Origin: Candidatus Pseudogracilibacillus intestinigallinarum
GTDB lineage: Bacteria; Bacillota; Bacilli; Bacillales; Amphibacillaceae
DNA length: 64,000 nucleotides
Direction of reading: 5' to 3'
Assembly (NCBI GenBank): GCA_019113205.1
Contig: DXHX01000028.1
Location: forward strand, 1 to 64,000
Shown piece after piece: positions 34,073-43,595 of the stretch. Each line of letters starts with the position of its first letter. Positions within the stretch are counted from its first letter, which is position 1. The position numbers were made by a program, and so were the translations under genes. Below the pieces are notes generated by a model. That model saw only the letters and a program-made list of their open reading frames with translations, was not told the origin of the DNA and did no database searches.

Positions 34073-34393
34073 ATGGAGCACGAACAAATAGAAATGTTAG
34101 ATGAACTTTTAGAAGAAGATGTCGTTAATTTTTTCAAAGCTATCGCCAATAAAGGGCGAATTAAAATATTATATGCTTTAAAACAACATTCGTTAACAGT
34201 AACAGAGATTAGTGAACATGTTGGGATGAGTCAAAGTGCTGTATCACACCATTTAAAAGATTTAAAAATGGCTAGACTTGTTTCGAACAAGAAAGAAGGG
34301 AGAAAAGTTATTTATCATTTAGATGATGATCACGTACATGATTTATTTGATACAGCAATAGAACACGTAAAGGAGATATACAATTATGAGTAA
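34073..34393 (+). CDS. ArsR/SmtB-family metal-responsive repressor
   Basis: A 106-residue winged-helix repressor. Its recognition helix region is TEISEHVGMSQSAVSHHLKDL, followed by the wing with NKKEGRKVIYHL. The C-terminus has a DDDHVHDLFDTAIEHVKEI helix with Asp/His residues like the alpha-5 zinc or cobalt site of CzrA/NmtR-type sensors. The N-terminal Cys cluster of CadC is absent. The ATG at 34073 has GAGG 6 bases before it. It overlaps the ATPase gene by 8 bases, so it almost certainly controls it. Confidence 0.88.
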   Translation: MEHEQIEMLDELLEEDVVNFFKAIANKGRIKILYALKQHSLTVTEISEHVGMSQSAVSHHLKDLKMARLVSNKKEGRKVIYHLDDDHVHDLFDTAIEHVKEIYNYE

Positions 34394-36302
34394 TTGCGGG
34401 CATGACCATGATCATAGTCATGGTGGAAATAAAGAAGTTATCTTATTTTTTGTTGGGCTCGTTGCTTTTTTTGTTGCCCTATTTGTAAGTCCGGTCATTT
34501 TTAAAAATAGTTTATTTGTCGTCTCGATTATATTATCTGGTTACCATATTATTATGGAAGGATTTATTGATACGTATAAGCAATCAATAAAAAAGAAAAA
34601 ATTCATACCAAATGTCCATATTTTAATGACATTGGCAGCAATTGGAGCAGTCATTATCGGTGACTTTATGGAAGCCGCATTGCTTATATTAATTTTTGCT
34701 GGGGCGCATTTTTTAGAACATTATGCAGAAAGTAAAAGTAATAAAGAAATTACGAATTTATTGCAATTAAACCCGACGAATGCCCGACGCATAAAGCCAG
34801 ATGGTGAAATAGAAATCGTTGATGTGGCAGATTTAACTATAGGAGATCAATTATCTATTTTAAATGGAGATCAAATCCCAACAGATGGTGTTGTAGTTTC
34901 AGGGGAAAGTGCTGTGGATCAAGCGGCGATAACTGGTGAGAGTATTCCTGTCGAGAAAAAAGCAGGCGATACATTGTTTGGTAGTACGATAAACGGAACA
35001 GGCACGATGATCATGGAAGTGACGAAGGATAGTTCTGAAACAGTCATTTCACAAATTATCGAAATGGTAAGCCAAGCACAAACGAATATCTCTCGTACAG
35101 CTGCTTTAATTAAGCGTATTGAACCAGTTTATGTATCCATTGTACTCGTATTAACACCGTTATTTTATTTATTAGGTTTTTACGTATTTGGTTGGTCGAG
35201 TTATGAGAGTTTTTATCGTACAATGGTATTTTTAATTGCAACATCGCCATGTGCACTTGCGGTAACAGATATTCCAGCAACATTATCGGCGATTAGTAAT
35301 TTAGCAAAACGTGGAGTTTTATTTAAAGGTGGTTCTTATTTATCGAATTTATCAGATTTAAATGCAGTAGCATTTGATAAAACAGGGACATTAACGACAG
35401 GAAAACCTGTTGTAACGGAAACATATTTCTCCACTGAAATAATCGAAGCAGACCGAAATACATTTGAACGTGTCATTGTATCAATGGAAAGTAAATCCAA
35501 CCACCCGTTAGCACAGGCAATAATAGAGTATTATGACACAATTACTCCAGATGAAATGGAAGTAGAAAATGTAATCGGCATTGGACTTGTCGGAACACTA
35601 AATGGACAAACGTACAAAATAGGAAAACCGACATCTTATCATGTTATCCCAACAGATATTCAACAACAAACAGAGCAATTTGAACATGAAGGAAAAACTG
35701 TTGTATACTTTGGTACAGATGACAAAGTATTAGGGTTAATTGCCATTCAAGATGTACCGAAAGAAACGTCGAAAGCAGCGATTGATTATTTTAAATCTGA
35801 AGGTATTCATACTGTGATGTTAACTGGTGATGCGAAACGTACGGGTGAGGCAATTGGACGGAAGCTAGGCTTAGATGAAGTTCGTGGAAATATTATGCCA
35901 GAGGAAAAGGCGGCAATGATTACAGATTTGAAAAAAGATTATCCAGTAATGGCGATGGTCGGAGATGGTGTAAATGATGCACCGGCACTTGTGACAGCAG
36001 ATATTGGCGTCGCGATGGGAGAAGGTACAGATATTGCCATTGATGTAGCGGATGCCGTTTTAATGAAAAATGATTTAACACGTTTTTCATATACACATAA
36101 ACTTGCGAAAAAGTTACGGAAAATTGTTTGGCAAAATATTTTTATGGCACTCGCCATCGTCGTATTGCTCGTTATTTTAAATATTACAGGAAATATGAAC
36201 ATGACATTTGCGGTCATTATTCATGAAGGGAGCACATTGCTCGTTATTTTCAATGGCCTTCGTATGTTGGCAGGTGTTAGAGAATATCCGAAAAGTGAAT
36301 AA
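34386..36302 (+). CDS. P1B-4-type metal-exporting ATPase
   Basis: A 638-residue heavy-metal P-type ATPase. The N-terminus is His-rich (HDHDHSH) without a Cys-based HMA domain. The transport motif is SPC (residues 287-289), not CPC. The phosphorylation motif DKTGT has Asp331, the hinge is GDGVND, and the last helices carry HEGST. SPC plus HEGx is the P1B-4 signature (CoaT, CtpD, Bacillus PfeT), which export Co(II), Fe(II) or Zn(II). The overlapping ArsR-type sensor fits inducible export. Which metal is unknown; Co or Fe(II) is favoured by motif, Zn by sensor type. Confidence 0.92.
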   Translation: MSNCGHDHDHSHGGNKEVILFFVGLVAFFVALFVSPVIFKNSLFVVSIILSGYHIIMEGFIDTYKQSIKKKKFIPNVHILMTLAAIGAVIIGDFMEAALLILIFAGAHFLEHYAESKSNKEITNLLQLNPTNARRIKPDGEIEIVDVADLTIGDQLSILNGDQIPTDGVVVSGESAVDQAAITGESIPVEKKAGDTLFGSTINGTGTMIMEVTKDSSETVISQIIEMVSQAQTNISRTAALIKRIEPVYVSIVLVLTPLFYLLGFYVFGWSSYESFYRTMVFLIATSPCALAVTDIPATLSAISNLAKRGVLFKGGSYLSNLSDLNAVAFDKTGTLTTGKPVVTETYFSTEIIEADRNTFERVIVSMESKSNHPLAQAIIEYYDTITPDEMEVENVIGIGLVGTLNGQTYKIGKPTSYHVIPTDIQQQTEQFEHEGKTVVYFGTDDKVLGLIAIQDVPKETSKAAIDYFKSEGIHTVMLTGDAKRTGEAIGRKLGLDEVRGNIMPEEKAAMITDLKKDYPVMAMVGDGVNDAPALVTADIGVAMGEGTDIAIDVADAVLMKNDLTRFSYTHKLAKKLRKIVWQNIFMALAIVVLLVILNITGNMNMTFAVIIHEGSTLLVIFNGLRMLAGVREYPKSE

Positions 36303-36337
36303 AAATTCCTGAAACATAAACGGTACACGCCGTTATT

Positions 36338-36374
36338 GCAACCTTATGAGATGTATCTCAAGGTTGCTTTTTTT
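36338..36374 (+). terminator. Terminator after the P1B ATPase
   Basis: GCAACCTT / AAGGTTGC arms with inner GAGA / TCTC pairs, then a T-run. Confidence 0.9.
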
Positions 36375-36506
36375 ATTTATTTAAATGTACATATTCTTTT
36401 ATTGCGAAAGCTTGTCATGGTTGAAAGAAATCTTTCCATCATTTAAAAGACGTGTAGCATAATTTTTTGCTGAATAGGACATGGTATATATAGGAGGAGT
36501 GTAACG

Positions 36507-38057
36507 ATGAAAAAAGATGAACAAACGGCGTATTGGCTTCAGTCGGTAGCTATTCCGACATATCCGACTTTAACGAAAAATATGGAAACAGATGTATGTG
36601 TCGTAGGTGCTGGAATTACAGGGATAACGACAGCATATTTACTTGCAAAGGAAGGGTTATCCGTTGTGTTAGTGGAAGCGAATGATGTTTTACATGGGAC
36701 GACAGGACATACGTCGGCAAAAGTAACTGCGCAACATGGATTAATTTACAATAAACTACTGAAATCAATTGGTAAAAATGAAGCCCGTCTATATTATGAA
36801 GCAAATAAAAATGCGGTAAAGTGGATGCGGAAAATAGTGGAAGAAGAAAATATAAATTGTGAATGGCGTGATGAAACAGCTTATCTTTATGCGATGACAG
36901 AAAAAGGAGAAAAGGATATTGAAGATGAATATGCCGCATATGAACAGTTGCATATAAAAGGAGAGCTGACGACAGATATTCCGATATCACTTCCAATTAA
37001 AAATGCTTTAAAATTATCTGGTCAAGGGCAATTTCATCCGGTAAAATATTGTTTGCATTTGTTGAAGGCTTTTGAAAAGCTTGGCGGTAAAATTTTTCAG
37101 CAAGTAACGGCTGTCAACATAACGTCAGGTGTGCGGGCTGTTTTACAGACGAAAAATGAAAAAGAAATTGGTGCAAAATATATTGTTTGTGCAACACATT
37201 ATCCGTTTTATGAAGGACTTGGCATGTATGCAATGAGAATGTATGCGGAGCGTTCCTATGTAGTTGCTGCAACATTAAAAGAAAAATATGCTGGAGGTAT
37301 GTATATTAATGCGGAAAAACCCGCTCGTTCCATTCGTCAAACGACGATAGATGGAAAACAAGCAATACTTCTTATTGGTGATGAACATCGTACGGGGGAA
37401 GCTGAAGATACATCCGCGCATTATCGTCATTTACATACATTCGGTATGGAACATTTTCACCTTGAAAAAGAAGTCGCGAAATGGTCGGCACAAGACTTAA
37501 CGACTTTAGATGAAATTCCATATGTCGGGAGTATTACACCAAATGAGGAAAACATTTTAATTGCGACAGGTTTTAGAAAATGGGGTATGACAAACGGAAC
37601 GGCTGCCGCTCATCTAATAAAAGATATTGTCCTTGGAAAGGAAAACAGATTTCGTTCGTTGTATCAGCCATCTCGATTTCATGCGACTGCAAGTGTGAAA
37701 AATTTCTTAAAGCAAAATGTCAATGTCGTTGGGCATTTACTCAAAGGAAAGCTAGAAGTGTTATCGAGTGATATTGAACATTTAGAACTGGATCAAGCGA
37801 CAGTTATTCGGGAGGGGATGGACAGAAAAGGGGTTTATAAAGATCCTTCCGGGAAGGTGCATATTGTCGATACAACTTGTACACATATTGGTTGTGAAGT
37901 TGCATGGAATGATGCAGAAAAAAGTTGGGATTGCCCTTGTCATGGATCCCGTTTTACTTATACAGGAGAAGTATTGGAAGGACCAGCCGAAAAACCACTT
38001 CAAACATATGATTACAAAATGATCGACAACATAACGAGTGACGATTCAGGGTATTAA
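36507..38057 (+). CDS. FAD-dependent oxidoreductase with C-terminal Rieske domain
   Basis: A 516-residue fusion. The N-terminal DAO-type FAD domain shows VVGAGITGITTAYLLA at about residues 32-47 and GHTSAKVTAQHG. The C-terminal Rieske [2Fe-2S] domain has Cys458, His460, then Cys476, Cys478 and His479 (CTHIGC and CPCHG), all ligands present. The domain order matches Bacillus YhfW-like proteins, of unknown substrate; amine or amino-acid oxidation is plausible from the DAO fold. It has its own strong GGAGGAG site, and a hairpin overlaps its stop. Confidence 0.9.
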   Translation: MKKDEQTAYWLQSVAIPTYPTLTKNMETDVCVVGAGITGITTAYLLAKEGLSVVLVEANDVLHGTTGHTSAKVTAQHGLIYNKLLKSIGKNEARLYYEANKNAVKWMRKIVEEENINCEWRDETAYLYAMTEKGEKDIEDEYAAYEQLHIKGELTTDIPISLPIKNALKLSGQGQFHPVKYCLHLLKAFEKLGGKIFQQVTAVNITSGVRAVLQTKNEKEIGAKYIVCATHYPFYEGLGMYAMRMYAERSYVVAATLKEKYAGGMYINAEKPARSIRQTTIDGKQAILLIGDEHRTGEAEDTSAHYRHLHTFGMEHFHLEKEVAKWSAQDLTTLDEIPYVGSITPNEENILIATGFRKWGMTNGTAAAHLIKDIVLGKENRFRSLYQPSRFHATASVKNFLKQNVNVVGHLLKGKLEVLSSDIEHLELDQATVIREGMDRKGVYKDPSGKVHIVDTTCTHIGCEVAWNDAEKSWDCPCHGSRFTYTGEVLEGPAEKPLQTYDYKMIDNITSDDSGY

Positions 38058-38075
38058 CTTGAATCGTCTATTTTT
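38040..38075 (+). terminator. Terminator overlapping the end of the FAD-Rieske gene
   Basis: GACGATTCA / TGAATCGTC arms (38040-38048 and 38060-38068), then TATTTTTATT. The left arm lies inside the last codons of the gene. Confidence 0.7.
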
Positions 38076-38181
38076 ATTCGATAAAAATGAACTTTACATA
38101 TATCGGAAGACAGAAAACATGAATGATTTGCACGTTCGTTGATATACTGAATAAGGACATTATTTAGTAGGAAGTGTAAAA

Positions 38182-39222
38182 ATGGATTTTTCGCGCAGGA
38201 AATTTTCGATTGAACCAGCTGCACCAGCTATTGTCATGGCATTTGGTATATTTTTCATCGGTGCATTTGACTATTTTTCTTTTTTAAACCGTAATGATAC
38301 TTTTTTTGTTTTATTGTACAGTGTCATTACTATCATTGTTTTGTTCATGGTTATTTTTACATATAGTGAAGTGAGTAAAATGAAGGAATTAATGAAGCAA
38401 CCGGTTCGTTCGTTTGCTTTAGGTACTTGGATAGCAGCATTATCTGTTTTTTGTATCGTCATAAAAATGTACACCGAAAATGTTCTTCCGTGGTTACAAT
38501 TTTTGACAATCGTAAATATAGTGTTTCTTTCATGTTTTCTTTTCATGTATGTACGTTCGTTTATTTATTTATGTACGACACATAAAACGATGAAAGTAGA
38601 TGGCATTGTTTTATTATCGACGGTAAGCATTCAATCAGGTGTCTTAATGTTATATCATATGTTTGGCTCATTTATATTTCCGATATTTCCATGGGTGATT
38701 GGTTTAGGCTTGGTTTGTTATATGGTTGGTTTCGTATTGATCATTCGTTCTTATACAAAAATGAATTGGACATTGGCAGATGATTGGGCAAATACGAACT
38801 GTATTATCCATGGGGCCTTATCGATTACTGGTTTAGCAATGGTGTTGACAAATGCATTCTCTTTTCACATAACGTTCATCGTCTGGGGAGTTACGGTAAT
38901 ATTTTTCTTATTTATTGAAGGGATGGAATGTGTTCGTGCATGGAAACGGTATAAACGTTATCATTTACGTCACGGCTTGTTTAGTTATCATGTGACACAA
39001 TGGTCGCGTAATTTTACATTCGGTATGTTTTTTGCTTTTACATATACGATGTATGAAAGGGGTTATTTTCATTCATATGATTCAGTAGCGAATTTTATTG
39101 CTGTTTTTTTAAAAATTTGGGCTGTTGTCGTTCTTTGTTTGTTAATCACTCAAACATTATTGTTCCTACATGGAAAAAGCTTTACATTTTTGAAGAGAAA
39201 AGTGCTGCAATGGATGAAGTAA
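38182..39222 (+). CDS. Ten-helix integral membrane protein, possibly TDT/TehA-SLAC1-like
   Basis: A 346-residue protein with about ten hydrophobic segments and short loops. The pattern FSIEPAAPAIVMAFG at the N-terminus and FALGTWIAAL at about residues 79-88 recalls the tellurite-resistance/dicarboxylate (TDT) channel family, where phrases like FxLGTWxA are common and length is about 320-350. The match is by impression only, so the family call is tentative. It has an AGGAAG ribosome site and stands alone, with no clear partner. Confidence 0.5.
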   Translation: MDFSRRKFSIEPAAPAIVMAFGIFFIGAFDYFSFLNRNDTFFVLLYSVITIIVLFMVIFTYSEVSKMKELMKQPVRSFALGTWIAALSVFCIVIKMYTENVLPWLQFLTIVNIVFLSCFLFMYVRSFIYLCTTHKTMKVDGIVLLSTVSIQSGVLMLYHMFGSFIFPIFPWVIGLGLVCYMVGFVLIIRSYTKMNWTLADDWANTNCIIHGALSITGLAMVLTNAFSFHITFIVWGVTVIFFLFIEGMECVRAWKRYKRYHLRHGLFSYHVTQWSRNFTFGMFFAFTYTMYERGYFHSYDSVANFIAVFLKIWAVVVLCLLITQTLLFLHGKSFTFLKRKVLQWMK

Positions 39223-39396
39223 TCCTATAAATCATCGACTAAACATTAGCAGTAGAGGTTATATCAGAAGTACAGATAATATAAAAGGGCTGAAAACGGA
39301 GCTTTTTGAAACCATCTAATTGAATGTTGTTTTTCTCTTATGTTAGGGTATATAAGTAAGTGTGTTAATTATCCTTAGATGGAAAGTTGGTTTTAC

Positions 39397-40797
39397 ATGT
39401 CTAATATAGAATCATTTAATTGGAAGAAAAACCTTCCGTTATTTATTGTGTTAATGTCTGGAGCGTTTATTACAATATTGAACCAAACTTTATTAGGAAC
39501 AGCACTTCCACCAATTATAGAAGATTTACAACTTAGTGAAAGTACGGCACAATGGCTCCAGTCAGTATTTATGCTCGTCAATGGAATTATGATTCCAATT
39601 ACCGCATTTTTAATTGATAAGTTTACGAATCGTGGTCTTTTTATGACAGCGATGGGTTTATTTACATTTGGTACATTGCTCTGTGCCATTGCACCACAAT
39701 TTTCGATATTACTTATAGGACGTATTTTTCAAGCATCAGGTGCAGGAATTATGATGCCATTAATGCAGACGATTTTATTTTTACTTTTCCCAATTGAAAG
39801 ACGTGGGACAGCGATGGGATTATTCGGTTTAATTATCGCATTTGCTCCTGCAGTTGGACCGAGTCTATCTGGTTGGTTAGTCGATCAATTCCCATGGAGA
39901 AGTGTGTTTTATGTCGTCTTGCCAATTGCTGTTTTAAACTTAATTACAGCATATTTCTTACTGAAAAATATGACAGAACAAAAAAATCCAAAATTAGACC
40001 TCGTTTCGATTATATTATCAACGATCGGTTTCGGTGGAATTTTATATGGATTTAGTGTCGCGGGTGACCTCGGTTGGACGAATATCCAAGTAATAGGAAC
40101 GATTATTATTGGAGGTATTTCTCTTTATATCTTTATCAAACGTCAATTACGATTAGAACAGCCGATATTAGAATTTCGCGTGTTTTCTTATAAAACGTTC
40201 ACGCTTGCAACTATTTTAGGGATGATTGTATTTGCAGCGATGATAGGTACGAATGTTATTTTACCGTTATATATGCAAAATATGTTAGGGTATTCGGCAC
40301 TACATTCTGGATTAGTATTACTTCCAGGTGCGATTATTATGGGAATTATGAACCCGATAACTGGTTACTTATTCGACCATTTTAATGGGAAATGGCTAGG
40401 TGTGATTGGATTATTTTTATTAACTGTCACAACATTTGCGTTCGGATTTTTATCTGAGGAAACTACGTTCGCTTATCTTGCAACGATGAATGCAATTCGA
40501 ATGGTGTCGATTGCGATGGTGATGATGCCGATGACGACATTAGCATTGAATCAATTACCTGATCATTTAATTCCGCACGGTACGGCGATGAACAATACAT
40601 TTCGCCAGTCAGCCGGTGCGATTGGTACAGCTGTGTTCGTTACAGTAATGGCAACAGCTGCAATTCCTGAAAAAGCGGTGGAAGGAATGATTCACGGAGT
40701 CAACGTATCCTTTATGTTTGCGGGGATTTTAGCAGCAATTGGCTTTATTTTATCCTTCCGCATTAAAGATGATCGAAAAGGGATTGGAAACCATTAG
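39397..40797 (+). CDS. DHA2-family MFS drug exporter
   Basis: A 466-residue, 14-helix transporter of the EmrB/QacA group: LNQTLLGTALPPI in helix 1, the TAQWLQSVFML segment, GIMMPLMQT, and the motif C-like AFAPAVGPSLSGWLV in helix 5. It exports hydrophobic drugs in exchange for protons. The ATG at 39397 lies 9 bases after GGAAAG and gives a normal N-terminus; an upstream in-frame ATG at 39379 has no ribosome site. No TetR or MarR regulator is adjacent. Confidence 0.9.
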   Translation: MSNIESFNWKKNLPLFIVLMSGAFITILNQTLLGTALPPIIEDLQLSESTAQWLQSVFMLVNGIMIPITAFLIDKFTNRGLFMTAMGLFTFGTLLCAIAPQFSILLIGRIFQASGAGIMMPLMQTILFLLFPIERRGTAMGLFGLIIAFAPAVGPSLSGWLVDQFPWRSVFYVVLPIAVLNLITAYFLLKNMTEQKNPKLDLVSIILSTIGFGGILYGFSVAGDLGWTNIQVIGTIIIGGISLYIFIKRQLRLEQPILEFRVFSYKTFTLATILGMIVFAAMIGTNVILPLYMQNMLGYSALHSGLVLLPGAIIMGIMNPITGYLFDHFNGKWLGVIGLFLLTVTTFAFGFLSEETTFAYLATMNAIRMVSIAMVMMPMTTLALNQLPDHLIPHGTAMNNTFRQSAGAIGTAVFVTVMATAAIPEKAVEGMIHGVNVSFMFAGILAAIGFILSFRIKDDRKGIGNH

Positions 40798-40973
40798 TTT
40801 AGAGAGAAAGGACACCATTTGGTAAACAAAAGGTGATACGTCCCAAAAACTAGAAATGAAATTCAATGATCGAGACATTTAATAATGATACCTGTATTTT
40901 AAAGGCTCTACAATACATGACTTCGGTGAAAAATCCGCTGGCACCTTTTTTGGTATAAAAATAGAAAACAAAT

Positions 40974-41105
40974 TGTAAACAACTAAATGAAACGTAGGAA
41001 ATGTACGTGGACTCCTGCCGGATGAAAAGCCACGCCTAGACACCGCACGGATAGGCCAAGGTGGCTTAGCGGCGCCAGCAGAAAGCGTAGTACATTTCCG
41101 AAGTG
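40974..41105. repeat. Bacillaceae-type dispersed palindromic repeat, copy B
   Basis: It shares its left 46 bases with 26935-26980. In this copy the ends form a perfect inverted pair, GGAAATGTAC (40997-41006) and GTACATTTCC (41090-41099), enclosing GC-rich inner dyads (GGTGGCTTAGCGGCGCC region). The RNA would fold into one large hairpin. The gap 40798-41308 holds only this repeat and the terminator at 41210. Confidence 0.8.
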
Positions 41106-41209
41106 ATGAATTTACACTATATTATTTATAAATGACTCTAAACATTTCAATACTAAGTGACTTTAATTGGGCAACCAATACTCTTGAACAAAGAGCCATT
41201 TAAAAAGAT

Positions 41210-41245
41210 AGGCATAGTCGCAAAGTAAAACGGCTATGCCTTTTG
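41210..41245 (+). terminator. Hairpin with T-rich tail upstream of the 41.3 kb lipoprotein
   Basis: AGGCATAGTCG / CGGCTATGCCT arms with one G-T pair, 10-base loop, followed by TTTTGTTG. It probably ends transcription entering from the DHA2 gene side. Confidence 0.8.
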
Positions 41246-41308
41246 TTGTGCTCTTTTTGTTACATTTTTTCTATTATGGGTATACATATAGCACAAGGAG
41301 GGATGACG

Positions 41309-41821
41309 ATGCGAAAAAAGAAAGCAATGTCCTCACTTATCATCGCATTCATTTTTATTTTAGCTGCTTGTACAACAAATGACACAAATGAACATACTGA
41401 TCCACTTGAAACGAAAAAAGAAGCGGCAATTCAAATAGCTGAAAAATTTGTTAAAAAAATGTATACGATTTCTTATGATGCCATCGATTTAGATGCTCCT
41501 GAAAAACTAGTAGAACACCAAGAATTATTGAGTACATATGTGACAGAAGAAGCATATGCTGATTTAATGCCAAATGAAATGAAGTATCCAGTTGCCATCG
41601 TCGATGAAAATGAAGCAGATATAACCGTGGATGATTTTCAAGTAAAAGAAATAAACGGAAATGAAAATGAGTTACATATAGAATTTACATTTGTAGTTCA
41701 AATGGATGATGGAAAAGAAGAAGAGATGGAAGAAATTAAAGGGGAAGTTACCGTTGTATCAATAGGAGACGACCGATTAGAAATAAGCCGATATTATGAC
41801 CAGTTTAAATTTTATTTTTGA
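41309..41821 (+). CDS. Small lipoprotein of unknown function
   Basis: A 170-residue secreted lipoprotein. Basic start (MRKKK), hydrophobic core and LAAC lipobox (Cys at about residue 21). The mature part is acidic, with one NTF2-like or cystatin-like looking alpha/beta region and an EEEMEEIKGEVTVVSIGDD stretch near the end. AAGGAGG lies 7 bases before the ATG at 41309; longer in-frame starts upstream lack a site. I do not recognise the family. It precedes the large surface protein and ABC exporter genes but is separated from them by about 137 bases. Confidence 0.8.
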   Translation: MRKKKAMSSLIIAFIFILAACTTNDTNEHTDPLETKKEAAIQIAEKFVKKMYTISYDAIDLDAPEKLVEHQELLSTYVTEEAYADLMPNEMKYPVAIVDENEADITVDDFQVKEINGNENELHIEFTFVVQMDDGKEEEMEEIKGEVTVVSIGDDRLEISRYYDQFKFYF

Positions 41822-41958
41822 GTCTAATGAATCACTTTTGAAATGTAGCATATAATTATTAGGCATATAGGTTACAAGTTATGTATAATTGCGGTAACAT
41901 GTTTTACATTTCTTGTCATACAATGGAAATGTAATTGAGATAAAGAGGGGGTACTTCA

Positions 41959-43530
41959 ATGAGTGAGACAGTAGAAAACAGTCCGAAAAAGAGTTCAAAA
42001 GGACTTATTATTGGAATTATTATTGCTATTATCGTTATTGCTGGTGGAGTAGCAGCATATACAATGGTGAAAACGTCATCTCCAAAGGCACAATATTTTT
42101 TAGCAGAAAAAGCTTCATTTGACGGAGCGCGTGATTTCTTTGAAGAGCGTTATAGTCTAGAAAAAGATTGGTATGAATTCCAACAAGAAAATGCAGTTGG
42201 GGTCGATATGGATATTAGTGGAAACTATACAGATCCAGGTGCTTACGGTTTTTCAGAGATAGAAGAGATTGTGAATAATATTAATCTAGTATTAGAAACA
42301 GAGACAGATATGAAAGCGAAAGAAATGGTAACACATATAAGTGCAAATGCAATGGGAATGAAGATTGAAGATTTTAGTGTTGCATTAACAGAGAATGACT
42401 TATTTATCGTTTTGCCATTTTTAGATGAAGTGTTAAAAATTAATGATGAAGATGTAGGGGATTTATTAAAGGAAATTGATCCATACACATTTGATGACGA
42501 TGATACGGAATATGATTTCGGTCAGTTTTTTGATCAACAGAAACTATTTACAGAAGATGAGCAAAAATATTTAGAAGATGAATATGCTAAATTTGTTTTT
42601 GATGAATTACCAGAAGATTCATTTACAAGTGAAAGTGAAAAAGTAAAAGTATTAGGTGATGAGGTCAAGACTGAAAAAATTACGATGAAGTTAGATGAAG
42701 ATCAAATTAAAGAAATTGCAGATAAAGTATTATCAAAAATGAAAGAAGACGACAAATTAAAAGAAATTGTTGCAGATAAATTAGAAGTAGCTGTTGGAGC
42801 TGGAAATGCAGTAATGGTTTCAGATATGATGGATGATTTTGATGACGCTATTGAAGAAGTGCAAGAATCATTTGAAGATGGCGTATTTAAAGAGGGGCTT
42901 ACATCAACTATTTGGGTCGATAAAGATACAATCGTAAAAAGAGACTTTGCCTTTAATGCAGGAGAAGGTTCTAATGAAGGAACTTTAAAAATTAAAGGAG
43001 ATCAAAAAGTTTCTAAAGAAGAAGTAGCTTTCGCATACGAGTTCGGTTTCGAAGATGAATATGATGATGTTGTGTTCAACTTAGATGGTTCATTAACATG
43101 GAAAGATGATCAAGCAGAAGACGAGGTCACTTTAACATTTGCAGACGATTATGATGAATTTAACATCGTATATCGTGGGGAAGAATCTGTAGAAAAATCG
43201 AAAAAAGACTTTGAACGTGAATTTGGTGTGGAATCAGATTACTTCAATTTTGCGATTAACTGGGATGGTTCTGGTACGTATGATAAAGATAACATGACAT
43301 CAGAAAACACGTTTTCTACAGATTTATCAGACTTTTATGCTGGTCAAATTGAATTAAATGTCGATGTTGACGGTGAAAAGATTAAGTCTGTTGAAATGCC
43401 AGATACGAGCAAAGAAAAAGACATTGGTAAAATGTCAGAATCTGAGTTAATGAAATATGTAGAAGAAGTTATCGAACCGAATTTTGAAAAGTGGATGATG
43501 GGTTACTTCATGGAAATGTCAGCTTTTTAA
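41959..43530 (+). CDS. Large single-pass surface protein, DUF6583-like
   Basis: A 523-residue protein. Residues 1-14 are cytoplasmic, about 15-35 form one membrane helix (GLIIGIIIAIIVIAGGVAA), and the remaining roughly 490 residues are outside, rich in Asp/Glu, Lys and aromatic residues with a regular beta-strand pattern. It resembles Bacillaceae proteins filed as DUF6583; I give this name with moderate certainty. It begins 65 bases before two ABC-2 permeases and an ATPase in the same direction, so it probably acts with that exporter, perhaps as an external partner or immunity-type protein. The AGAGGGGG ribosome site fits the start. Confidence 0.72.
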   Translation: MSETVENSPKKSSKGLIIGIIIAIIVIAGGVAAYTMVKTSSPKAQYFLAEKASFDGARDFFEERYSLEKDWYEFQQENAVGVDMDISGNYTDPGAYGFSEIEEIVNNINLVLETETDMKAKEMVTHISANAMGMKIEDFSVALTENDLFIVLPFLDEVLKINDEDVGDLLKEIDPYTFDDDDTEYDFGQFFDQQKLFTEDEQKYLEDEYAKFVFDELPEDSFTSESEKVKVLGDEVKTEKITMKLDEDQIKEIADKVLSKMKEDDKLKEIVADKLEVAVGAGNAVMVSDMMDDFDDAIEEVQESFEDGVFKEGLTSTIWVDKDTIVKRDFAFNAGEGSNEGTLKIKGDQKVSKEEVAFAYEFGFEDEYDDVVFNLDGSLTWKDDQAEDEVTLTFADDYDEFNIVYRGEESVEKSKKDFEREFGVESDYFNFAINWDGSGTYDKDNMTSENTFSTDLSDFYAGQIELNVDVDGEKIKSVEMPDTSKEKDIGKMSESELMKYVEEVIEPNFEKWMMGYFMEMSAF

Positions 43531-43595
43531 TGGTAGTAATTTAAGAAAAAGAGTGTGAGAGATTAATTTTTTTAAAAAAGCAATAAGGTGAAAAC

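Noticed and set aside
36616-36996. 126-residue minus-strand ORF inside the FAD-Rieske gene
   Set aside because: It is the antisense shadow of a well-supported coding region and lacks a ribosome site.
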